Assembly: GCA_026710425.1 (NCBI GenBank)
Contig: JAPORB010000144.1
Location: forward strand, 1 to 35,867
From: Gammaproteobacteria bacterium
Lineage (GTDB): Bacteria > Pseudomonadota > Gammaproteobacteria > Pseudomonadales > Pseudohongiellaceae
DNA: 35,867 nt
Reading direction: 5' to 3'
Shown here: positions 17,665 through 26,890 of the stretch, piece after piece
How positions within the stretch are numbered: position 1 is the first letter of the stretch
Layout of the letters: the number at the start of each line of letters is the position of its first letter
The notes under the pieces: model-generated
Told to the model about the DNA's origin: nothing
The model's database searches: none
Seen by the model: only the letters and a program-made list of their open reading frames with translations
Program-made: the position numbers and the translations under genes

Positions 17665-18186
17665 TCAACTGTTTATCTCGGGTACCCTTGGTACTTGGGC
17701 CTCAATGCCATAGGCGATACTGCCGTACAGTGTTTCCCAGTCGGGTAGTAGCCACCAATCAAACATGCTCCTGATCTTGTGCCAGAAATAACGGGGCCGT
17801 TCCGCCTTTTCCTGCGCCTGTTGGAATAGTTGACAGCACAGGCCCTGAACCTGATCCATCAGGAAGGCCAGCATCATCAGGTTGGAGAACACTGATGCCA
17901 GGAAATGCTTGCCGTGACCGAAATTGTGCTCAGAATGATAGCCTTGGTTCTTCAGGGTGTTAAATGTCTCACTCTCCACTTTCCAGCGCGCACGACCCGC
18001 CCTCATGATCTTTTCCACATTCTGTGCGTTGATTTTGAGGTCGGTGACCCAGGAGAAGCGTTGCCGTTTCCCGTCAGGATCGGTTTCCCGGAATTCAAGA
18101 AAGTTTACTATCAAATTTGGGTGTGACTTGTTCAATGGCACCTGATTCAGGTGCCATCGCTGTCCACAGTCTCCAACGTTGTCGTC
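17665..18186 (-). pseudogene. 5'-truncated IS transposase, DDE superfamily
   Basis: The frame gives about 173 residues of the C-terminal part of a DDE transposase of the IS4-like (DDE_Tnp_1) type. RWHLNQVPLN is followed by FSWVTDLKIN, then ARWKVESETFNTLKNQGY and HSEHNFGHGKHFLASVF. The R-x3-E-x7-K arrangement in the ARWKVE segment carries the last catalytic Glu. The first two catalytic Asp and the N-terminal half are gone: a TGA closes the frame at 18189-18187 and no continuation is visible in other frames. No terminal inverted repeats were found, so the element is dead. It lies between the rpsB operon and the sugar locus, near where the conserved core order is broken. Exact IS family uncertain. 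Confidence 0.8.
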
Positions 18187-18552
18187 TCAGCCGGGGACCC
18201 CTGATTTTACTTGCCCAAGTGAGCTAGCTGGAATTGCTGGCAGCAGGACTACCGGAAGCCATAAATGAACTGATTTACTGCAAATCGATACCATCTGAAT
18301 ACTAGTCAGAATTTTAAGATTTAGCGCAATAATTATAAGTCTAAAAAATTAATGCCAAAAATGGACTACTCAATGATTGATTAGTTTTCATATGCATTAA
18401 ATCCAATTTTCATTTTGGTTGAGATAGCAAGATATAGCAGAAACTCCTATTCTTTTAGAGCAAGTTGCATCTAGCCATTGAATTCAAGTATGTCCAGGTT
18501 AAACGTCTCCACGCCAGATGCCTTCATATCATCATCAGTATACTATAGTAGA
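18187..18552. other. AT-rich gene-free stretch
   Basis: Between the transposase remnant and the kinase gene I see no protein, RNA or repeat I can support. Composition is clearly richer in A and T than the neighbouring genes, particularly 18300-18450. No terminator with a T-run follows the kinase stop. Confidence 0.5.
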
Positions 18553-19410
18553 CTATTCCCTCCGAGCCAGTAACAGTGCTCCATCCAGTGAATCACCTTT
18601 GCATTCGCTCAGTTTAGCTGCAGTGCGTCCACGCAACCAAGGCTGTAATTGCTGCGATAACCCGCCGGCCAGTGCGCATCTTGGTGCACCCTTATCGAAA
18701 ATTGTTTCAATGAAACGCTCAACATGTCTGACAGCTTCCTCTACAATCGAACATGCGATTTCGTCGTTCCTCTCAGCATATTCCATGATCATGGGAGCGA
18801 AAGCTGCATAATCCTTGGGCGTAGCTTCATCCATCCATGCTATCGCGCGCGTAGTATCATGCTCGAATTTGGCCGTTACTGCTGTACTCAAGGGAGTCGG
18901 TTTAGTCCGTCCATCAAGTGCACGCAAAGCATGCCGCATGGCACTTAGTCCGAGGGCCGCACCGCTGCCTTCGTCAGATATCGGAAAGCCGTAACCACCA
19001 ATCGTTGTAATGGCATTTCCAACTTTAATATAGGCAATGCTGCCGGTGCCCAGGATCAAGGTCGCTCCATCTTCGCCAAGGTGTGCACCGAGATTCGCAA
19101 TCGCAGCATCAGTTTCCAGGCGGACGGAGCGAAATGGAAAATCCAATTGTGAAAGTGCCTGCATCATACCTGGTCGGGAGATCCCTGCAATTCCCATTCC
19201 CGCATCTATCAACGGCATGTCGCTTTCGTTGAGTCCCGCAGTAGCGATTGCTTTTCTGGCAACCAAAATCAATACAGCATGTAACTTTTCAAGGCCGATA
19301 CGGGCATTTGCCGTACCAGCATTCGCCTCTCCAATGATCGCTCCCTCGAGATTCGTCAGCCGCGCCCTGGACTGGCTGCCACCAGCATCAATGCCAAGAA
19401 TATATCGCAT
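18553..19410 (-). CDS. BadF/NagK-type amino-sugar kinase (N-acetylglucosamine or glucosamine kinase)
   Basis: A 285-residue member of the BadF/BadG/BcrA/BcrD ATPase family. The ASKHA fold motifs are complete: phosphate-1 loop GIDAGGSQSRARL (residues 6-18), Asp101 in ETDAAIA as the likely catalytic base, phosphate-2 loop GTGSIAY (121-127), and GGYGFPISDEGSG (138-150). LAGGLSQQL near the C-terminus forms the adenosine site. Size and motifs match bacterial NagK and GspK enzymes that phosphorylate GlcNAc or GlcN on entry. The start follows GAGGAGG by 9 nt, 14 nt after the symporter stop, so the two are one operon. The exact sugar cannot be read from the sequence; anhydro-MurNAc or another amino sugar is possible. 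Confidence 0.85.
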   Translation of the reverse strand: MRYILGIDAGGSQSRARLTNLEGAIIGEANAGTANARIGLEKLHAVLILVARKAIATAGLNESDMPLIDAGMGIAGISRPGMMQALSQLDFPFRSVRLETDAAIANLGAHLGEDGATLILGTGSIAYIKVGNAITTIGGYGFPISDEGSGAALGLSAMRHALRALDGRTKPTPLSTAVTAKFEHDTTRAIAWMDEATPKDYAAFAPMIMEYAERNDEIACSIVEEAVRHVERFIETIFDKGAPRCALAGGLSQQLQPWLRGRTAAKLSECKGDSLDGALLLARRE

Positions 19411-19424
19411 GCCTCAATTCCTCC

Positions 19425-20981
19425 TCATTCAGTTCGAGCCGACTCCTTCGCACCAACCATACACACACTTATGGCAACGGCAACACCGACCAGTAGCTGC
19501 CAGGGAAACGAAAGAGATTTCATTTGAGCCCAAAGCCCGAGCGAATCGACCACATAGCTTTGCTGCATGAGAATCGTCATGAATCCAGCAACAAGTGCTG
19601 CAATTACTGAGACCGACGATCCCCGATTAGTGAATACTGCAGTAAAGAATACTCCAATGAGACCGGCATAAGCGAACGACATGACAGCAAGCGCAAACTC
19701 AAGTAGAGCCATGTCTGTGTAACGTTGCCAGTAGAAACATAATACAGCCATGGCCGACAGAAGAACACTGAACAGGAGCATACCTAATCGGCCAGCCAAC
19801 ACATAATGCTCGGGGTTACTCCTTGCTTTCGCCTCTTTCCAAGGGTGATAAAAATCGCTTATCAACACCGATGACATAGCACTCAATCCGGAATTCATTG
19901 TTGAAATGGCAGCAGCTACTATGCCGGCTGTAGCTAATCCACGCACACCGGCTGGCATCTCGGACAATATATAAGACATGAAAACGGTAATACTTTCCCC
20001 ATTGAATTCCGGCATCAGTTCGCCTCGGCTCGTGGAGGCCATCAGTTCAGGACGTTCATAGAGCAGGTATAAAAGCTGTCCAATCGTTACAAAAACCAGG
20101 ACAATCGGAATCGCCACAAACGAAGAGGAGATCATTGCCCGCCCAGCCGCCTTGGCATCACGGCAAGTCAACAGTCGTTGCGTCGTATCCTGATCGAGCC
20201 CGAAGTTACCGATATTAAGCAGAAATACGCCGGTCAATATCGCCCATACCGTGAAAGGTCTAGAAAAATCTGTCGAGAAATCGAAGAGGACGAGTTTATT
20301 TACTCCTTCAGGAGTTTCACGCAGGGCAGAGAACATTTCAGCCGGAGTCAGCGATAACTGCGACCAGAGACTGAACAGAGCAATAAGGGCTGCACCGAAG
20401 TAGACGATAAACTGACCCAGATCACTCCAGATGACAGAGCGGATGCCCCCCATCAAGGCTATACCCAAGGAGCATATTGCGATCGCAAGAATTGCCAACA
20501 TAATGCTTTTCGGTTCGACATTAAAGAACAGCATCATTGCAACTGCAGTTGCCGCAATATAGACGCGCGCTCCACTTGCAAACACGCGACCAACAAGATA
20601 CATGGCCCCAGCCGCCCTTTTCGCATTTTCGCCATAACGTATTGCAAGTAATTCATAAACTGTAGTCACTTCCAATTCGTAGAAACGAGTCAACAGATAT
20701 CGCGTTGCCACTACTGCCGCAAGAATGGCACCGACTGAAGAAGCGAGATAGGTGTAATCGCCACGAAAACCATAATCGGGTCCACCTAGGAAGGTCGCTG
20801 CCGATTGATTGGTCGCAATGACCGAGAACATAACCACCCAGGCTGACATTTGTTTTCCGCCGAGGAAATACTCCTTCATTGACCTGGTCGGCTTCCTAGA
20901 CAGTACCATCCCACCGCAAACCACCGCGGCGAGATAGAGAACGATAATCGACCAATCGAGGAGTGTCAGCTGTGACGACAT
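19425..20981 (-). CDS. Sodium:solute symporter (SSS/SLC5 family)
   Basis: A 518-residue inner-membrane protein with about 13 hydrophobic segments. It carries SSS-family features: an N-terminal KEYFLGGKQMSAW segment after helix 1, FSVIATNQSAATFLGGPDYGF in the first sodium-binding helix, GGIRSVIWSDLGQFIVY, and the second sodium-site region AAAISTMNSGLSAMSS (about residue 365). Na+-driven uptake is expected; the substrate is not encoded in any motif I know. The gene is followed after 14 nt by a sugar kinase and is divergent from a TonB-dependent receptor, which points to a sugar, probably an amino sugar. No strong ribosome binding site precedes the ATG at 20981. Confidence 0.9.
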   Translation of the reverse strand: MSSQLTLLDWSIIVLYLAAVVCGGMVLSRKPTRSMKEYFLGGKQMSAWVVMFSVIATNQSAATFLGGPDYGFRGDYTYLASSVGAILAAVVATRYLLTRFYELEVTTVYELLAIRYGENAKRAAGAMYLVGRVFASGARVYIAATAVAMMLFFNVEPKSIMLAILAIAICSLGIALMGGIRSVIWSDLGQFIVYFGAALIALFSLWSQLSLTPAEMFSALRETPEGVNKLVLFDFSTDFSRPFTVWAILTGVFLLNIGNFGLDQDTTQRLLTCRDAKAAGRAMISSSFVAIPIVLVFVTIGQLLYLLYERPELMASTSRGELMPEFNGESITVFMSYILSEMPAGVRGLATAGIVAAAISTMNSGLSAMSSVLISDFYHPWKEAKARSNPEHYVLAGRLGMLLFSVLLSAMAVLCFYWQRYTDMALLEFALAVMSFAYAGLIGVFFTAVFTNRGSSVSVIAALVAGFMTILMQQSYVVDSLGLWAQMKSLSFPWQLLVGVAVAISVCMVGAKESARTE

Positions 20982-21113
20982 GCCATGATAATAGAATTAA
21001 TGATTGGAGAAAGTTAGACGTTTTTTCTTGCCTCTAGCGGAAGAAAAATGACATCCACAAGAGTATTTTCCTTTTCAGAAGTTTGCCTACTATGAAACTC
21101 TCAAAGCACTTCT

Positions 21114-21128
21114 AATATGAATCATATT
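21114..21128. promoter_or_regulatory. 15-bp palindrome upstream of the symporter-kinase operon
   Basis: AATATGA, one A, then TCATATT is a perfect 7-1-7 palindrome, 133 bp upstream of the symporter start. Its size and symmetry suit a dimeric repressor or activator. It resembles no operator I can name with confidence. Confidence 0.35.
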
Positions 21129-21804
21129 TACTCATCGTTTCTTAGCAATGCCTGTTAGCTTGCAGAAAAGGCGATTAATTGTCAAAACAGCTTATCCGTT
21201 AGTGATGACATACGCGGTTTTGATTCCATTATCAAATCTATCAAGCCAAAAAAATTCTGTGCACTGATCGACTCTACCTCGTTGAATTCGAGAAGAACAA
21301 GATCTTGCCTTCTCATATCATTGGTGGGATGAGAAAGCAAAACAAAGCGCATTGCCGACGACTTGATAACCGTAAGGATTATTATTGGCTGACACTAACT
21401 GACTGCACTTTTGATTGCGACAATGAAGTAATCGACAACCTTTATGGCTCCGGCACTGAACCCTGCGAGTAAGCTACCGCTGACGCCATCTCACCTTTTA
21501 CGGTCTGATAATCTAAATGCCATTGACATCCGTTGAATCGTGCTACGAGACGGCATGCTTATCTGTCAGATTTCTCTGGATTGGACGCGCCCCGCTCTAG
21601 CCAAGATCATGAATATAGGCAAAACTGTCCTAATTTTCCTAAACCCGGCCAGAATACTGGCCGCAAATCTGAACTTTCAGCCTGCGAAAAATAATTGTTC
21701 AGGAGAAAGGATGCGAAACTGATACACTAATACCCACAGGCGACAAAAAAACAGTCAAGGGTGAATCAAGAGCCTTAGGGAGTTGTAAGTAATTGTTATT
21801 TATA

Positions 21805-21819
21805 GAAAATAATATTTTC
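21805..21819. promoter_or_regulatory. 15-bp AT palindrome upstream of the receptor gene
   Basis: GAAAATA, one A, then TATTTTC is another perfect 7-1-7 palindrome, about 165 bp upstream of the receptor ATG. It lies in AT-rich DNA, so chance is more likely than for the symporter-side copy. Confidence 0.3.
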
Positions 21820-21880
21820 AGATTTTCCTTAATTAGGCCCAAAGGGTAAAAAATTTAGATCACAGTCGGTTGAAACTATT

Positions 21881-21912
21881 TGCTTGCACTTGTATTATAT
21901 TTGTATTATACA
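21881..21912 (+). promoter_or_regulatory. Candidate receptor promoter with tandem TTGTATTATA repeats
   Basis: TTGTATTATA occurs twice in tandem with an 11-bp period (21890-21899 and 21901-21910). The second copy overlaps the perfect palindrome TGTAT-T-ATACA (21902-21912). TATTAT in the second copy could be a -10, with TTGCTT (21880-21885) 18 bp upstream as a weak -35. This would start transcription about 65-70 nt before the receptor ATG. Confidence 0.35.
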
Positions 21913-21982
21913 TAACAAACCAATTTATGCTCCAAGGTGCAGTTGCGGTCTGCGAATACTATGATTGTGAAGGGAGAAAAAA

Positions 21983-24760
21983 ATGATTGAAAAGACAATG
22001 TTGCAAAAGGTACTGGGCCTGTTGCTGTTATCCAACCTGGCTTTCCCCGCTATCGCTCAAGTTCAGACATCGGAAGAAGCTAGAGAGGAAATTGAAGTGA
22101 TCGAGGTGATCCGCTACCGCGAATCACTGAGAAAGAACATTGCGATCAAAAGAGAGTCGGATGCCATTGTCGATGCCGCATCGGCGGAAGACATTGGCCA
22201 GTTTCCGGATCTCAATGTTGCTGATGCCTTGCAGCGGATTACCGGAGTCCAGGTTGAGAAGGACGAACGGGACGGTGAAGGCGTTCGTGTGAGCATTCGC
22301 GGCACTCCCTCTCACCTGAATCTGACGCTGTTGAACAATCAACAAATCGCAACGGCTACTGCGAGCAACAGGCGCAGCGAACTTCGCGACCGTAGCTTTA
22401 ACTATTATTTACTCCCAACCGAGGTCGTTGACACACTGGAAGTCTATAAATCACCGGAAGCCAATGTTGAAGAAGGATCAATGGGCGGCACCGTCATTGT
22501 TAGAACCCGCAGACCACTTGATGCCGATGCCAACTCTGGAGCCGTGCAGGCCCGATACTTTGATTTCGACAATGCTGGCGAAAATAAGCCGTTAGTCTCT
22601 GGTTTGTACAGTTGGAAAAATGATGCCGAGACTTTTGGCTTCAATCTGGCATTTGTGTACAGAGATAGTTCCACGCTAATGGACTCCAAGCGAAACAATG
22701 CCGGTTTTTTTCGACCGACCGACTATAATGGTGATGGCGTGACCGAACGCATTCCGGTTCGTGTGGGTTCAAACCGTTACACCGCCGAGTACAACTTGAG
22801 AACACCTTTTGTCACCTTGCAGTTCGCGCCAACCGACGATCTGGACATCAAGCTCACAGCCTTGAACTCGGTGACCGAGCGTGAATCCCATGGTATTTTC
22901 ACATTTGGGTTCTCCAGCCTAGGTGCCGCTCTTTCTCTTGCCGATATTCAGGCAAACAATCTTGTCAATGTCAGCGACGGCACGGCGGTTTCAGGCAACC
23001 TTCCCTTGTGTTGCTCTAACCGTGTCCCGGGCTGGCTTGGGACCAATCTGCAGGGAGCAAACTACGACTCGGGAGTTTTTCGCGACGAGGTTGAAACCAC
23101 CGCCTTTGACCTTGAGGCGACACTGGAACGGGGAACCTACCGAATAAAGTTCCAGGCTGGCCACAGCTTCGCTGATGGCCTGGCCATTGACAAGGCAGCT
23201 CAATTCTCGGCTGCATCGATTCTCGATTTTGACCTGTCCGCTGGTCTTGCTCACGGAAATCTGGATCCGAGCCTCACACCGGAGGACTATCTGTTTCATT
23301 ACTCACACATAAACACGATCCGCAATGACTCCGATGCCTCCTATGCGCAGGCCGACACAGAGTTCAACCTGAACAACAGTGTTTTCTCAAGCATCGAAGC
23401 AGGTGTTAAATATCGTGAGTACAACAAGGGTGCTAGCCGGGTCAAGCGGGATTTCATTGAAGATGGCACTCTGGCAATGTTTGCTGGTGCCCCGATTACC
23501 GACTTCAGGGTTGGCGACAATCCAACGCAAATGTGGCAATTCGATATTCCCGCATTTGAGCAATGGCAAAATGGCATACCTATAATGGAAGGTACTGGCA
23601 ACAGCACGTGGAACGATCCCAACGACCGCTACAATGTGAACGAAGAAGTGACCTCAGCCTACCTCAAGGGTAACTTCGAAACTGAAAATTTCCGGGGCAA
23701 TGTGGGTTTACGGGCCGTGAGAACAAGCACCGCTGCGAGTGCCAAGCAGTATGACGGCCCCAATTTCAATGCAGAAAGCCGCGGGGCCATTCAGGATGTT
23801 ACGATCAGCAAAGACTACACGGACATATTGCCAAGTCTCAACCTGAACTATGTAGGTTTCGATGATGTGGTTCTGCGCTTCGCAGCGGCACAAGTCATGG
23901 CGCGACCCAACTACATTAATATCGCTCCTTTCGAAACGCTGAACTGCGGCTCTAGGGGTTGCACTGGTTTCGAAGGCAATCCAGATCTGGAGCCATTTCG
24001 TTCAAACCAGTACGATGTTTCTGCGGAATGGTACTTCGACGACTCCTCTTTGCTGGCGTTGACTTTGTTTCATAAGGATGTCGATTCCTACATTGACATC
24101 GAATCTTTCTCCGCAACCAGGGACTACAGGACTATTGATGAAAACGGGACTAATATCTTCGTGCCCCGAGAATTTGCCATGGAGCGGCCGATCAATGGTG
24201 ATGGCCTCACCATCCAGGGCTTTGAATTCAATTATGTACAAGATCTCGCTTATGGATTTGGTGTCACCGCCAACTATACCTACGCAGATGTGGATTTGAC
24301 CCAGACCGAAGCACAAATGAATGCCGATCAGGAGCCTGTTCTATTCGGGCATTCGCAAGATACCTGGAACGCGACCGCATTCTATGATCGCTTCGGGTTC
24401 CAGGCGCGCTTTTCCTACACCTTCCGTTCAGAGTATCCATCCAACCACCTGCATGGAGCGGGAATCCAGGCTTCGTCGCAACAGGCCGTGACAGAATCTC
24501 GGGCAGCCGGAGACTCGAATCTCGGATTCGGTGTGAGCCGAGGTTTGATCGGATATAAGGGTGACTTCGGACAACTTGATTTCAATGCCAGCTATGATGT
24601 GTCAGACAACATGGAGATTCTGTTACAGGTAATCAATCTGCTAGATGAGGAAATTGTGTGGTATGCAAGCAGGGAAAACCATACACCGGATCAGGGACGT
24701 CCGATTGGCGTATTCAATCATGGTCGGCGACTGGCGATAGGTGTAAACGCAAGGTTTTGA
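21983..24760 (+). CDS. TonB-dependent outer-membrane receptor, carbohydrate type
   Basis: Ligand-gated outer-membrane transporter energised by TonB-ExbBD. The start follows GGAG plus six A residues. A signal peptide ends at AIA-Q (cleavage near residue 25). The TonB box is probably EVIEVI (38-43). The plug domain follows with DAIVDAASAEDIGQFPDLNV, ADALQRITGVQVEK and VSIRGTP, ending around VEEGSMGGTVIVRTRRP. The rest forms the 22-strand barrel, finishing GRRLAIGVNARF. The plug pattern and 925-residue length match the Xanthomonas/Caulobacter-type TonB receptor subfamily, used mostly for carbohydrates, and not siderophore receptors. Paired Cys residues in two extracellular loops (CC near 343, CxxxxC in NCGSRGC) may form disulfides. 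Divergent from the symporter-kinase operon; ligand unknown, an amino-sugar oligosaccharide is the best guess. Confidence 0.93.
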   Translation: MIEKTMLQKVLGLLLLSNLAFPAIAQVQTSEEAREEIEVIEVIRYRESLRKNIAIKRESDAIVDAASAEDIGQFPDLNVADALQRITGVQVEKDERDGEGVRVSIRGTPSHLNLTLLNNQQIATATASNRRSELRDRSFNYYLLPTEVVDTLEVYKSPEANVEEGSMGGTVIVRTRRPLDADANSGAVQARYFDFDNAGENKPLVSGLYSWKNDAETFGFNLAFVYRDSSTLMDSKRNNAGFFRPTDYNGDGVTERIPVRVGSNRYTAEYNLRTPFVTLQFAPTDDLDIKLTALNSVTERESHGIFTFGFSSLGAALSLADIQANNLVNVSDGTAVSGNLPLCCSNRVPGWLGTNLQGANYDSGVFRDEVETTAFDLEATLERGTYRIKFQAGHSFADGLAIDKAAQFSAASILDFDLSAGLAHGNLDPSLTPEDYLFHYSHINTIRNDSDASYAQADTEFNLNNSVFSSIEAGVKYREYNKGASRVKRDFIEDGTLAMFAGAPITDFRVGDNPTQMWQFDIPAFEQWQNGIPIMEGTGNSTWNDPNDRYNVNEEVTSAYLKGNFETENFRGNVGLRAVRTSTAASAKQYDGPNFNAESRGAIQDVTISKDYTDILPSLNLNYVGFDDVVLRFAAAQVMARPNYINIAPFETLNCGSRGCTGFEGNPDLEPFRSNQYDVSAEWYFDDSSLLALTLFHKDVDSYIDIESFSATRDYRTIDENGTNIFVPREFAMERPINGDGLTIQGFEFNYVQDLAYGFGVTANYTYADVDLTQTEAQMNADQEPVLFGHSQDTWNATAFYDRFGFQARFSYTFRSEYPSNHLHGAGIQASSQQAVTESRAAGDSNLGFGVSRGLIGYKGDFGQLDFNASYDVSDNMEILLQVINLLDEEIVWYASRENHTPDQGRPIGVFNHGRRLAIGVNARF

Positions 24761-24826
24761 AACCCAGCGCAAGGACATTCATTGTCGATGACCAAGGCTC
24801 TCAATATCAAAATTTGACCAATGATT

Positions 24827-24848
24827 ATTGGCGGCACTGTCCGCCAAT
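24827..24848 (+). terminator. Stem-loop downstream of the receptor gene
   Basis: ATTGGCGG and CCGCCAAT form a perfect 8-bp GC-rich stem with a 6-nt loop, 66 nt after the receptor stop and before the convergent phosphatase gene. It lacks the following T-run of a rho-independent terminator, so it may instead stabilise the mRNA 3' end. Confidence 0.4.
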
Positions 24849-25009
24849 TGCACTGGGCAAAATTCGAGTTGTAAGTCATCGACAGTGTTGCCACCTGACT
24901 GAACGAACCCAGTTCTGAGATAATGGCTCAGCACAAAAAGCTGCCAATTGACCCGGACAACATGCCACAACACCCTTTGGGAAGGCAAGCAGTTATTCGA
25001 TCAGGATCT

Positions 25010-26890
25010 TTAGTGCTCACCTGTGTTAGCGAACCGACGGGCAGGCATGGTCTGTCTCCCTCCTTTGCTTAAAGATTTCAATCCGTTGGCACCCTTGACC
25101 ATCTCAAAATAATCATAGAGTTGGTTATCGGCGGTAAAAGCCTCATACATCAATCGTGGACCATCTATGGAGATGACTTGGTAGAAAGGAGTATTCTCAG
25201 CTGCGCGATGCAAGCGCACTTGGTGCTCCGCATAACCATCCCAACCATCCGGTTTCATCTTATACATCTTCTGACCAGAGACCGAATTCACAAACATTAC
25301 CTCCACACCATCGCCCTCCCCCAAAGCGATGCGTTCGGGATATTGCCCAATGGCACCTCGGGCGTAGCTGTGATCATGACCTTGCAAAACCAAGTCCACA
25401 CGATGCTTGTTCAGTATAGGTAACAAGGTATCTCGATGGAGGGAATCATCTCTGCCTTCACCCGAAGAGAAAATCGGATGATGCATCGTCAGGATTTTCC
25501 ATCTTGCATCACTCTTTATTAGCAAGCGATCCAGCCACTGAGCCTGCAATTCATAATCCTGCCTCACAGCTGAGTTCAGAACAAACAGGTGAATGTCTGC
25601 GTTGTAGCGAACATCATAAACCGTTTCATGCAAGCTGACTGGCAGTTCGCTTTCCACGGGTAGCGTAAACTGTGGCCTCCACAAGTGGCTCAGCACTCTA
25701 TCCGAGAGTGGTTCTTCCAGACCGTAGCGTTGCGTCTCATGGTTTCCCACTACCACCACTGATGGCAAAATACCATGCACGAAGCCGCCTGCCTTGAACC
25801 ACTCTGCCCATTCATAATCCGAGGCAGCAATATCCACCATGTCGCCGGCATGCAGAAAGAAACGTGCGTCATAAGCACTCTGGTAAGCTGCCCTGATGAC
25901 TCGGGACCAATGCGATAAGATACCGTTCTGTGCATCACCGAAGTAAACTAACCTGATCGGACCCGATTCGGGCGCAGTGCGCGTCTGGTACCACTCACTC
26001 CAAGCCCCGTCTGCACCCTGTACCCGATAGGCATACATGGTGTCTGGCAGCAGATCGCGAAATACCACCGAGTGGTAATGAACTGTGCCAAGACCCGCAT
26101 TGTGAGGCGCATCGTAGTTCACACTGTCAACCATGACGGCGGATAAATTCAAGGCTTCGGTAACGGCATTAACGTCTTGGGACGCCTGATCAAAACGGGC
26201 ATCTGCCGTGGAAAGAGCAATCTGCGCAATTGTATTCCGCACAGTACTGTCTGTTCGCCAGGTCACTGTGATGGTTCGGGTCGGATCGTCGCTGAAATTC
26301 TGAATGATGCGATCAGGCCATGCCGATGCAGTTTGCCAAGGAGGGATGTTCTGCGACAGGTTATTGATAACCTTCCCGGCACTGCTCTCATGATTAAGAT
26401 TGGTTGTTTGCGGATCACTGCTACCGCCAGTGACCTTGGCCGACTGCTTTGGGTTTATGTACTTTTCTGGCGTTAAAGGCAAAGCATCAGGAGTTGCTTT
26501 ACTCATCAATACTGGTGCTGCGCCGCCGACAACCGCTGTCTGATCGGCAGCACTTGTCAACGCTACTGTATCCTGAACCACCATAACATCCGGTACCTGC
26601 GAGTCCTGCTCGCAATGATTTGAAAAATCCAAAGGGTTTGTCAGGTTCAGTTCAGACTGGAAACCAGCAACTTCGACAAGCGGAGGAAGGTAATCTTCGC
26701 AGCTCGCAGCATTCTCAAGTTCGTCTAACTGTGATTTTGCGCTGGTGGAGGCAACTGCTACCATGAAGTTCATGGCGATAGCGAAATTTAGTAACATCAT
26801 GATGGTGGCCAGACAATTCCCCGACTCTCTTAAGTGACGGAAACTGGTTGTGGCCAGAAGTGCTTTTATCCACTTTTCCAATTTATTCAC
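25010..26890 (-). CDS. Purple-acid-phosphatase-like metallophosphoesterase, exported or anchored
   Basis: A 626-residue protein. Residues 28-50 form a hydrophobic signal or anchor segment after a basic N-terminus, then comes a low-similarity region to about 190. A fibronectin-type fold typical of purple acid phosphatases covers about 195-305 (ITVTWRTDSTVRN, LLPDTMYAYRV, WSEWYQTRTA). The calcineurin-like phosphoesterase domain follows with metal ligands D319 (FGDAQNG), D350 (HAGDMVD), N383 and H384 (GNHE), H470/H471 (MHHP), H505 and H507 (GHDHSYAR). The Tyr that gives purple acid phosphatases their colour, expected three residues after D350, is replaced (GDMVD), so this is a related enzyme rather than a classical one. 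Likely role is release of phosphate from organic phosphoesters outside the cytoplasm. It converges on the receptor gene; no functional link is proven. Confidence 0.85.
   Translation of the reverse strand: MNKLEKWIKALLATTSFRHLRESGNCLATIMMLLNFAIAMNFMVAVASTSAKSQLDELENAASCEDYLPPLVEVAGFQSELNLTNPLDFSNHCEQDSQVPDVMVVQDTVALTSAADQTAVVGGAAPVLMSKATPDALPLTPEKYINPKQSAKVTGGSSDPQTTNLNHESSAGKVINNLSQNIPPWQTASAWPDRIIQNFSDDPTRTITVTWRTDSTVRNTIAQIALSTADARFDQASQDVNAVTEALNLSAVMVDSVNYDAPHNAGLGTVHYHSVVFRDLLPDTMYAYRVQGADGAWSEWYQTRTAPESGPIRLVYFGDAQNGILSHWSRVIRAAYQSAYDARFFLHAGDMVDIAASDYEWAEWFKAGGFVHGILPSVVVVGNHETQRYGLEEPLSDRVLSHLWRPQFTLPVESELPVSLHETVYDVRYNADIHLFVLNSAVRQDYELQAQWLDRLLIKSDARWKILTMHHPIFSSGEGRDDSLHRDTLLPILNKHRVDLVLQGHDHSYARGAIGQYPERIALGEGDGVEVMFVNSVSGQKMYKMKPDGWDGYAEHQVRLHRAAENTPFYQVISIDGPRLMYEAFTADNQLYDYFEMVKGANGLKSLSKGGRQTMPARRFANTGEH

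Larger units (their letters stand above)
20982..21982. other. 1-kb divergent spacer between symporter and receptor genes
   Basis: This is unusually long for a divergent promoter region. It contains three perfect odd-centred palindromes (separate entries) and an 11-bp tandem repeat near the receptor. A plus-strand frame with 82 sense codons (21224-21472) and a 60-codon ORF (21540-21722) are open, but both lack ribosome binding sites and family resemblance. I see no regulator gene here, though LacI or GntR regulators often sit in such loci. Confidence 0.55.

Noticed and set aside
21224-21472. 82-codon plus-strand open frame in the divergent spacer
   Set aside because: About one or two frames of this length are expected by chance in 1 kb on six frames; it lacks a good start and any recognisable motif.
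21540-21722. 60-codon plus-strand ORF upstream of the receptor
   Set aside because: No ribosome binding site, no family resemblance, and it lies in promoter-like DNA.
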